Of a stretch of 64,000 bases of DNA, positions 25,101-37,100 are shown piece by piece (the first letter of the stretch is position 1; every line of letters starts with the position of its first letter). The DNA lies in the NCBI GenBank assembly GCA_039000515.1, contig JBCFYV010011164.1, forward strand, positions 36,305,521 through 36,369,520. The letters are read 5' to 3'. Source of the DNA: Timema cristinae (lineage: Eukaryota > Arthropoda > Insecta > Phasmatodea > Timematidae). A program made the translations under genes and the position numbers. Below the pieces are notes generated by a model. It saw nothing but the letters and a program-made list of their open reading frames with translations, made no database searches and was not told where the DNA came from.

Positions 25101-28100
25101 AAAAATGAGGGTTGCGAAAAATAGAATTTAGAGGAAGTGTTCTTTTATTTGTATGGAGGTAGTGTAATTGTACAAACCACCTTGGAACTTCTGATCGGAA
25201 TTTAAACCCCGATTTTCTAGTTGCTGTCAAATCAGATAAGATAGATAATGAGTTAAATGTGAGAAGAAATTTTATGAGAACCTAAGTTTGGTCAGAAACA
25301 TCTTGCCTACTAATATCAATGTTCAAATGGTCTAAAGCGCGACTCTTGACACACTGAATTTCTAGTGAGGGAGAGATCTTGGTTCAAACTCTGTTCAGAT
25401 GTACTGAGGGAGATTTTTTATAAAAAGTTTCCTTCTCTCCCTTCAAATGAATGTGGGTACATTTCCCCTAAATTCTACATTCCTCTTCCCAACTTCACTG
25501 GTGTTATTGAATGTGTATAGCATGTAATAAACAAAAAACTAAAGAAGAATAAATATTTCCCTTCTTCTCTTCCCTGTAAAATGATAATATAATGTATATT
25601 TATATTTGTTTAGTGTGCAGTTCCATCCAGAGCATATGGCTGGTCCCCAGGACCTGGAGATTCTATTTGACGTGTTTGTGACTCTGGTGAAGACGCCAAG
25701 CCTATCTGTTCAGAACCTCCTTACCTCCGCTCTGTCTTATGTTCCTCAGAGCCCTGTGGACATGCCTCCTCGTTATCCCCGCAAGGTGCTTATCCTGGGG
25801 TCAGGTGGGCTGTCTATTGGACAAGCTGGGGAATTTGATTACTCTGGGTCCCAGGTGAATTCACTTATTTTAAATCCTATTTTAGTTTCACATGTGTGTT
25901 CTATTTCATTAAAAAACTACACCTAGTTACAAGAATCAAACCTGAGAGCCTTGACTTGCCACATAAATGTTCTAGCTACTGAGCTATCATGGATCTGTTA
26001 TGTGCTCAGGGCCATTCCGTCACTCATAGTTCAAGGCAAAGTCTATGATGGGCATGTGGCATTTTTTAGCTACTGGCTGCTATCATTGAAAACCAAAGCC
26101 ACTCACAAAATATAATTTAGATTTTATTTGGAAAACTTACTATTTAAAATTAAATAAAAACATTATTTTTAGTTAAAATTTTTATTTTCTTTAATTAATT
26201 GCTATAGGCAAGCTAAAAAAATGTATTCTCCTGTTCACACCCACATCGGCAACCAAATCAGAGTTGTTGTCCCTTTTCCCAAACCAATTTATAAATACTC
26301 TCAACATCTACCCTTGCACTTATTTGAACCTAAAAATTGATTACTTTCTAATCAAATTGCCTTGAAATTCTAACTATGCAATAAAATTATTTTTTATTGG
26401 ATCAAATGGAAATAAGTTTGGACTAATATTATTAATCTGAAAAATAAATGTAAGCTTAAATTGAAATATTATTTTTCAAATATAGCCCATCTTATTCACA
26501 CGGAAAACTGTTAGTTCCCGGCCAAAAATTTCCCTAAGTAATTATGTAATTCCTGCACAGGTCTAATTTAAATATTAGTTTTCGCCAGCCATAGACAATC
26601 TAGCTGAAAGACTGGGACTTAGTGTGTTTAAGGCCAATGTCTATGTGAGTACTAATTTTTATTTATGACATGTCATTCCAGGCCATCAAAGCGCTTCAAG
26701 AAGAGAAGATCCAGACTGTGCTAATAAATCCAAACATTGCAACAGTACAGACTAGTAAAGGCTTGGCAGACAAGGTTTATTTTCTACCACTAGTACAGGA
26801 GTATGTGGAACAGGTGGGAATTATAAATACACAGGATATATCTGTAGTATTTTAAAGCATATCATAATGTGTTTAACAACAGCAAAGCACTACAAAATTT
26901 TGTGACTTTAAATTTTCTATCAGGTAATTATTTCTGAGAGACCGGACGGAGTTCTACTGACTTTCGGAGGGCAGACAGCATTGAACTGTGGAGTAAATCT
27001 TCAAAGGTCAGGCGTGTTTGAGAAGTATAATGTGAAAGTTCTCGGAACTCCATCCGTTCAATCATAGAGACCGAGGACAGAAAAGTGTTCGCGGAAAGGA
27101 TACAGGAGATAGGAGAAAGAGTAGCACCCAGTGCTGCTGTTTATTCGGTGCAAGAGGTAAGTTTTTTAATGTATATTTTATCTTAAACTTACCTTGATTA
27201 AAAATAAATAAATAAAATACAGAAGAACCTCATCATTTCTTATGACCACCATCTTTTGTGTCAAACTTTATTTTTAACATCAACTTTGCTTCTGGTTTCA
27301 AAGCAAGAATTGAAAGCAATTCGCATCAACACCAACAAGAAATATTTATTTCAACAACAACAATAACAATTATAACATCATCAATAATAATATTAATGAT
27401 ATTATAATTATTTTTAATATCAATATTTTAAATGCTATGCCAAACAATAGTGATAAATGACCAAATAAGTCATTAAGGTGAACAAATATTTGAACATTCC
27501 AGTATTCAGGAATTAGTGTTGATTCTTTTTTTTTTAATAATACTGTCACGCCTTGGATCTACCTTACCTTCTTATTCTTTCACACTTCCTCTTTATCTTT
27601 ATTATTGCTGACAAGGTTTTAGCCTTGAAATCTACACTCTAGCAATGTATCTCTATTTAACTCACTGGTTTACTTGCAATCCACCAAGCATGAGTAATAT
27701 TTTTCTCACTAACCAATAAAAAAGCTCTCTTCCGTTTGTCCTCCTTTCATACCGACTGACTCTTCCACAAAATGCTAGTACAAAGGAGCAAGCAAGTTGT
27801 CTACTATCCAGCTTAAAAATGGTGGGTCACCACTAGCTCTCAAAAGAATAGTGTAAATAATTCTGCTTTTGGTGGTTTAACCACCTATGCCATGGCCAGA
27901 TCGGCATTCATTTGGCATCAGCCCAATGCTACTTTATACATACTAATGCACATGCAAGATCCTCATCAATTTCCCTTAGATTAAGTAGTACTCAGTCATT
28001 ACTAACCCATTTGTAGCAATTAAAAAAAGGTTGAAAAATTCTTAACTATAAGTACACTAGTATAATGCAGATTATTTCAACAGGCTTTGGAAGCAGCAGA

Positions 28101-31100
28101 GAAACTTGAATATCCCGTGATGGCTCGAGCAGCCTTCTCATTGGGGGGCCTTGGTTCAGGCTTTGCCAACAACAAGGATGAGCTTAGATGCCTAGCACAG
28201 CAAGCCTTAGCCCATTCTAGCCAGTTGATCATTGACAAATCTCTAAAAGGGTGGAAGGAAGTTGAATACGAGGTGGTCCGAGACGCTTATGACAACTGCA
28301 TCACTGTGAGTCATTTCCCTCAACAAATTAAGACACTTATCAATAAATAATATATACATCATCAGCTCTGATATGGTTTAGAATTATAATGTACTTGGTT
28401 TTTTTTACAGTCACCTAATGTAAGTGGAGCAAATAGAGCCGGAATCACACTTATTGTGAGCTCTGATCATTTTACGTCTTGTTTTTGTTACATGAGGAAA
28501 CTTTATATTTGATACAACCTAAATAGAATCCACCATCTAAAGGGTGGTGGTTATCTAGCATTTGAAGTAGGCTTAGACGTTTCTACCCAGAGCCGGCTCT
28601 ACCAACGGTGCAACATGTAAATTTACACAGGGCAGCAAAAATATAGAAAATTGAAAATTATTATGAAAATAATTGCTTAAAAAACACTTTAATTTATTCT
28701 TTCCGTGTCAGAGCCTTTTTTCTTTCTCAACATACTCTAAAATAACGTAACACATGTTATTATTATTAGCACCACTTCTTACTTCCCGTCTGAGTTACAC
28801 ACAAACACACGTTAGGTCATAGTTCCATACTGACATGTTGGCAACACTGGTCACAGCCACTCGGCTGAAAATGTTCACTAGCTTCTAAGTGTGAATAACA
28901 TTAAGGTGCGGGAGAAGGGAGCGCAAGTATTTTTACAGTCTTTATAGAATAGAAATTGTTTGACAAAAATAAATCAAATATTTCTCCATTAGCAACATAG
29001 AGTTTAGTTTTCTGCACATGCTAATATCAACAGATCTTGAATATCTGTCAAGGGTGTCCTGGAATTTTATCAAAACTTTTTAAATAAAGAGAAACAGTTT
29101 TGACAAAATTCCAGGACACCCTTGACAGAATTTAAGATTTGTTGATATTAGCATGTGCAGAAAACTAAACTCTTTGTTGCTACTGGAAAAATATTTTATC
29201 TATTTTGGTCAAAAAAAAATTATTTTGACTTTAAGTTGATTTTACATGGTTTCACAGTGATATTTTTTATTTTTGTTTTGCCTGTTCTACAGAAATACAG
29301 TTCTTCAGTAATTATTAAATGTACATTTGTTTATTAGCCTTTAAAACAAGTGTTAACATGCAAATAAATATTATGTAAAAAAAATCTATTATGCGCAGAG
29401 TATCCAAATGGAAATTGGACAAAGAACACCATATTCAAAAGACAAATAATAGTGGGCCTTTGCACAAATATCTACAAACTAAATCAGCGGATGTATAGAT
29501 GATAAAGTAAGCTGACCTAATGACTCTAAAATTGATAAGTGTTGATTTGAGGATGGGTTGGGGCACAAGCCGCAAAAATTCCTAGGGCTGGCCCGATTTT
29601 TCCTAAATTATCATTCACTCTTCCTCCACAAATATGCGGGTATACTTTCTTTAAATTTAACCTTCCTAATTCTTAACAAATTTGTGTAATAAGTACATAG
29701 GCATATAATCTGAATGGGTAGTAAGACACGGTGATAAAAAAACCTTCAGAGCTAGAAGCTAAAGTGAGGTTGTAAGAACCACGAGGTTTCAAAGCTTCCC
29801 ACCTTCATATGTGCATGACTGGTTGAGTTCAACAGGGGAAAACTTATGAAAATTTTGCTTGCTCCTCCATAAGTTTTCAGTATACCACCTATGAGTTGCT
29901 CGTGTGAGAGGTGGTGTTTCTCAAAAATGACCATTATAAAATCAAAGCTGTGTTTGACAATGAAGTAAGAAAGACTTAGTTCTCTGATGATCACATTTTT
30001 TGAGTAGGACTTTGCTATGAAAAGATTTGAAGATGTTATAGATGACTTTTAAAAGATGGTACCCTTTACAGAGAGAATGGCACTACACAATATTACTTTC
30101 CAATAACAGTTATAGAATTAACAGTAAAGTTGCTTCTTAATCACCAATTACATCCTTTAAATTTTGATTTCCTTACTATCAAAATCTCTCATTGTTTTGA
30201 AAATTTTTGACGCTAAAGTAATGTTTTCTTAAAGAAATTAACAATAATGTGATGTCAGATCATTCTGTCTTAATTTGTATGTTAATTGTACATTGTAGAA
30301 CTCTCATTGGGGCTTATATGATGAAAACCCCTACTGTTGGGTAGCAATTGTAGAGTTTTCAAAAACAACTTATAATCTTGGTATCCATCCCTGGCTAGCT
30401 CAGCTTCTCTTATTGACCCGATTATCATATAAGGAAATCCCCACATATACAATAAATATATTTTGAACACTATTATATTAATTTATTATTAGAATGTATT
30501 CCTTTATACCTATTACTATAATAATTAACAATCTCAGCTTGTACAATCGACCCTTCTCTATGCTAGTCACCATAAACTATGTCATAATGAAATATGCGAC
30601 GACAAGCAACAAGCACACAGTCTTGTCGTCTCACAGTGAACCCACCTTAACATATAATAAGGTGAATTGCATGGTTACATAAAGATCAAGTACAAGAGAC
30701 ACAATTTATTAAATGAATAGCAGGTTACATATACATTTTTTTTATCCCAATGTGGGTGTTGTGGTGCTTTTTCAATCCATATAATCTAGCATTAAGGATA
30801 AATAAAGAAGCTGGTTAATACATAAATATTAGGGACACTGCAGGTGGTTACATAATGCCTTGATTTGGCAGTCACTCTGCGACTGAACTTTATGAGACGA
30901 AACATGTATCAATGTCACACGCTATATCAAATATATCTGGATGATAATCCCTTTTATAAGAGGATATATAAAACTAGGCAAGACAACAAATAAACCTGGC
31001 AACATTGGCTCTACTAGCCAAACTATAGGCTTTTATAGGAGAATCAGGTCATAGTAATTTTCTAATTAGTTAAATAATGATCTCATTGACACATAGGATA

Positions 31101-34100
31101 CCTCATATAGCTCGGAGTGGCTTATTTATAACAGTAATATACAAACTAGGCGACATTGTATACAAGTTACTAGCCTCTATACTATATGGTTCACTGACAA
31201 CGAAAACATCATGTCCACTTAATGGGGCCACAGGCAATATCCCTTACTCTGAGGACTAATAGGTCCTAATTAGGACGAGGCAGTAATGATCATCAATCCC
31301 ATAGTTTATTAGACAATAGTATGTAGTACAAAAGGTAAACATTAGATTATCTTACGGCCTCATTAGGAAACTTAAGAAACCAGTCTACGGGCCAGTAAAT
31401 ACCAACTTAAAAGGTAGGATAGAGATCATGCACTAGTCATGACCAGTAAATAAGTTAAGCATTGAACACATAATAACAATGTGAATACTAGCCTATAAAA
31501 AAGGGAGTTAAAGCCCAACTAGGCTAAGAACCATCTATTACTGCTCCCATCAAGTATGAGCTGACATTCCCTCAATAATAGGAGGCATAAAGAGGCCTCA
31601 CAACAAAACAATTATATTAGGGTGACTCGACATAGTACATTTCTAGCTGAACATCTAAAAGGTTGTTAAATTACCACAAAATAATACCTGAACTATCACA
31701 GCAGTACTTACTTTATGTTAACAGTGCTAAGACTATACAACAAATGGTCTATCCCAAAATAGCTCTAGCCAATCCAAAACACGGCCAGAAGCCACACAAA
31801 GAAACAGAACCTGAAAGATATATATCTCACTATTTCAAACAAAATTGGTTCGAAAGGAACATATTGCCCATTTATCAATCAACAGGCTCACTTGGTCACA
31901 TGAAACCAATTAATACTAATTACATTTGGCCAACAAGACCTATTTAAGGTAGACTGTAGAATCGTGAAGCGATCCACCGCCTACACTCCTGAATATAACC
32001 ACTCTCATGACCGATGCAAGCAAAACTTACTCAGTGTAATGCCAGTGGTAAACGAGTAATCCCTAGAGGGATTGTAAACCTAAATTACAAGTAAAATGGA
32101 CAAAAAGTCCATATCGAGCAGATCGGTGACTTAAATGTTCAATGTTGATAACCACAGAGTGGCGGGAAGCTATCTGGAGGACTCCCACGCTGCGGCTCCG
32201 TTCGACGCCATGGTACTTCTAGCTGTTAGTCTTAGGAAAAGACTAAATTAACAATGTGTTCACTAGAAAATTGAATATAGTTCTCTGTCAATATTGATCA
32301 TACATGATATTAAATAGGTTCCTTGATTGAAAGGAGAGTGGGAAGGAAAGACAGGTGTGGTTGACCAATCACGTTACAGGGGGAATAGCCATCGAAGGCG
32401 TGGATGCCAAAAACGGGTCTTCGCGCATGCGCGAAGAATAGACGATTGAGAAGGGTCACCAGAATTTATTTGTATCAATGTTTTTCTATGAGTGGCAGCT
32501 CCATTATAGATAAATATGGCTCATCAATGACGATCCCAGAACACAACAACTGCATCGGCATGGCCGTGGTAAGTACAATCAGAACCTCAGTTCTTGTCCA
32601 GTCGTTATTTCCTTCAGGGAGGGTGGAAACGCTTGACTTTGTGAGCTAATTCCTATTACCTGCACGTCTCTTTCTCGGCTAACAATGGGAGTTTGTTTCT
32701 TCCTCACATCTTTTCAAATTCTGATGACGTTGTAGATTTCACCAGAGTTGATTGACAATCTCGACCTATCACATGAGAATATTTTAAATCCTGGCTTTCT
32801 GGTTGGCTGGACAATGCTACCGCTCTCTGCCAAGGAAAAGGTGTATATATCTCAAAAACAAAACTCAGTGCTGGATCAGCTCTTTCTGTTTGTTTCATCG
32901 TCCAACGCTCCCATTAAGCACATTTAATATAAAAGAAATGTATTGACCTTCAAACTACCTGAAGGGTTAGATATTCTAAAATTCAAATAAAATATAAAAC
33001 TGCAGTCTCGTCCTTCATTTTCGAAACAATATAAGGTTTACAAGTTGGGACATTACAACATCTTACGTTAATATTAATTTTATATTGTATAATTTTTTTA
33101 TTTACTTATCTTTTTCAAACTATCCCATTTTAGGTTTGTAACATGGAGAATGTGGATCCTCTTGGTATTCACACTGGCGAATCCATTGTGGTGGCACCTA
33201 GCCAAACCCTGACCAATAGAGAATACAACCTGCTTCGCACAGCAGCCATAAAAGTGATTCGTCACTTTGGGGTGGTGGGAGAGTGCAACATTCAATATGC
33301 TTGCAATCCTAATTCCGAGGAGTACTTCATTATCGAGGTAAGAAGTTTTATATACCCACAATCCATACTAAAATCTTGTTTTAACAAAAGTCACAGCAGC
33401 AGCGGTAGCTGATCAGTCTTAACTAAGGCATTAAACTTTCATTGCACTTGGAAATTATTGACAAAGTCAGGATTCAGATGTCAAATCTGGGCTTGTTCCT
33501 TTAAGGTGGTTTTCCAGATGTATTATATTAATTTATGTATGGTGAAACTTTTACTACTGCCATCATTATCATGAAATGTTCTTCCTCTCTAACTCTCATC
33601 CATTCTTCTTCTCTCACTCGCACACTTGCTGTCATCTGCTTCTCCTATTTATTTATTGGTCTCCCCTGCGGCCTTTTCCCTCCAAACATCAAATCTGTCA
33701 CTATACCTAGGATTTTTTTTTTCCATTATCGTTACATATTCATACCATCTCAATCTTGCTTTCTCTACTATCTGTACTCCTCTAACCTAAATCCTTCCAA
33801 AACATTTTCATTTTGATCCTAGTTTCCTGGTGACAGCAAGCATGCTCCTCAATAACCCAGGATCTCAACAATGAGGGTTGCATGGGCACAATAAAATGAT
33901 GAAATAATTGTGTGTACGAGTGGCTTTTCTCTCTTTTTTTCTCTTTACTTTCTCACTACTGTACGATAAAAAAAGTGTTGTGAATGTTCAAAAAATAGAA
34001 CTCGAGATTTTTATGAATTTTAATGTTTCATGACCCCCACGAATCCAAAAAAGTGGTTTTTGAATTTCCGTCTGTGCCTCGGAGTAGAGCTTAAACTGTT

Positions 34101-37100
34101 TTACGATCAGGCTCAAACTTGATATGTAAGGTTTTCATAGAGATGACCCAAGTGGTTTTTGGATTTGGATATTAAACCCTAAAATTAAGGGTAGTTCTCT
34201 GAAAAGCGAAAAGAGAAAAAATCACTTATCAAAATCTGCGCTAACAATTTTGATTAAATTTTATTTATAAGCATTTACCAATATTACAAACAAAATAACT
34301 ACTCTCAGTTTTGCGTCAAAATGACATAAAGGGTTTCGGTCTGATGCATAAATTCTTTTTTTTTAAATCATATCTGTAATCCTGTGAGATAAGAAATTAC
34401 TTTTCATTGAAAATATATAGTGCTTTTTATATACCAATTTTTTTTATTTGAAACATATTTGTATAAAACCAATAATTTTTAAGCTAAATGCAAATATATA
34501 TATATTTGCATATATAATTATTTAACTTTCCGAACACTTAAGGTGAAGTATTGCTACCGTCAAAAAAATATAACTCGAGATGTCGAGGAATGTAAACTTT
34601 TCATGATTCCCCGAACGCAAAAAGTGGCTTTTGCATTGCTGTATGTCAGTGTGCCTGTCTAACCTTAAAATTATTAGTTGTTTACTAAAGGGCAAAAAGA
34701 GAAAAGAACGTATTTCTCAAAATCAGCATTAACGATTTTGGTTAAAATTCGTATCTAGTCATTGATGTCTCTTTATATTTTCCCATGAAAATGACTTTTA
34801 GGGTACCTTACAGAAGCTGAAATTTCCATATCTTCACAACTATTTGTAGATACTAAATAACCTATCATTGCAAAATTTTTACTTGAAATGTATTTTTATA
34901 AAACCAATAGTTTCTGAGATATTGGCAAATATATTAATATAATTTTGTGAGCTTTAGTTGTACAAAGATACTACTCATGGCTTAGCGCAATACTTTTCTA
35001 ATGCCATAGAGTAATTAAATATTAGTAACTCTCTCAAAAGTTTATTTTTCCTTAAACCTCTTAGGGGAAAAGTTTGTACAACAATTATTTATATCTATCA
35101 CTTTAGACTCAATAATCAATATTTACATTTTTCTTTGGTCAAAATATATAAATAAGGAATCTAATAGAGATGACCTGAAGATGTGTAACCCATAATAAAA
35201 TGTCAAAAATTTTAACCAGAAGTTGAAATTTCAATACGAAGTGTTGACCCTTGTGCACTCAATAAAGATCTTTTTTATTGGTCCAAATATACAAATAAGG
35301 ACATTAATTCTTTAAAAATAAAATTATAAAATTTAAAACCGGGAATCAAAAAATGTTTTATGTAACTGTAGAGCAATTTATCCCTAGGTTTGCTAGTGTA
35401 TATTATTTCTTTTCACATAGGCCTTTATTACAAGTTTTGAGTAGCTATCTCCATTTTTAAACAATAGAGCTAAAAAGTCCATGCGGAGTTCCTCACTACT
35501 TATTTTTTTCAGTCTGGATGTGACTGTATTTGGCAGTATTATTTTGAAAATAATACAATGGAATTGATGTTGGTTGTAGGTGAATGCCCGGTTGTCCCGC
35601 AGTTCGGCACTGGCCAGCAAGGCTACAGGGTACCCTCTGGCTTACGTGGCTGCCAAGTTGGCTCTAGGTATTCCCCTGCCAGACATCAAGAACTCTGTCA
35701 CCGGGTCCACCACAGCTTGTTTTGAGCCTAGTTTGGATTACTGTGTGGTGAAGATTCCTCGGTGGGACCTCAGCAAGTTCTCCAGGGTCAGCACTAAGGT
35801 GGGTTCACACCACTAGGTTTGAGGGAAAACTATTCATACTGTTACAAATAGATAAACTTGCATGCAAGCTATATACATTGTTTTTTTAGTGCTACATGTT
35901 TTTGCACCTTTTTTGGACAATCCCAACTTAAAACTAATCTAAAGAACATGGTTGACATAGGGCTAGTATCAATGAATGTGAATAAACACAGAAACAAAGT
36001 CTATATGATTAACAGAAAAACTACAAATCCATTGATAATAAGTGTGCAAAGTTTGCTTTTTTTTAATCAGTAGGTGAATCAAAAGATATGTTTAAAACAA
36101 GGAGGTCCAGTGATATAATGATTTTATAATAATGGAAATTGATCAAAAATAAGGAAAAAGGGAAAATATACTAGTAAGTGCAAATTTAATCAAAAGCCCA
36201 CCTAAGGAAAGAGGAAAAATTTGGGAAGTATTTAATGCACAAATACATTAGATCAGGTGTCCCCAATTATTTTTGATGGAGGTCCATTTTAAAAACTCGA
36301 CATACTTCCGCGGTCCGGCAAAACTTTAACAGTGATTCAAGTTCAAGCACTATAGTACTATACTATATTTTTGACTCTTGCAATATGTTAATTCTCATTT
36401 TATTAGGCAGGACTACATTTGAATATTTTTACAATTACTTCAATAATGTATTAAAAAAAACTCTTACTTAAAATCAATTTAAAAACCAATTATAAATTAG
36501 CAAGTCGTTATTTGATTCTTAAAACTCGATAGCACTTACTAAGTCATCAGATTTTAAACAAACAATCGATATACAATACGTAGGCCGGTAGGCATAAATA
36601 AACAGTTTTATCGGTGTCTGTTACCAGTATTTATTTTTCATGAAACCCAACAAAATGTCTAACTCAAGGATTGTTTGCAATAAATTGGGGTTCTTTGCAT
36701 AGTTGTAGATAATTAAAAGCAGTCAGGTAGTAAGAATTAACAGTCGTGTTTACTTAATCATCACTCAGGCGAGTAAACATCATGGTGGCTGACTTTGTAT
36801 CGTGTGTAATGTGTTATTATTTCTGTTAAAAATTTATTTTGAGTTTATTTATAATTCTAGTTTTGACTTTCAGTTTTTGAAGCGTTTTAATGTTTTCATT
36901 AAAATATTTACAAGATTGTTCATGAGGTGAAAATTTCACAAGTGAGCATGTGCTACAACAGTCGAGTCCAAATTTCCTATAGAGGTGTTAGGGTAGGGTA
37001 TTAGGCACATTAGATTTTCTACACCTAACAATTATAATTTAAAATAGGGGAAATTATATTCTTGTTTATCTCTTTTGTCTGACAAAATAATGATTTTGGA

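Noticed and set aside
31663..31947. 94-codon open frame in intron 9 as a host gene
   Set aside because: No recognisable motif, no splice partners, and stops on both sides; left as part of an unexplained block.
32225..33062. Solo LTR (TG...CA) in intron 9
   Set aside because: There is a plausible TATA and AATAAA arrangement, but no matching second copy and no 4-6 base duplication at any boundary I tried.
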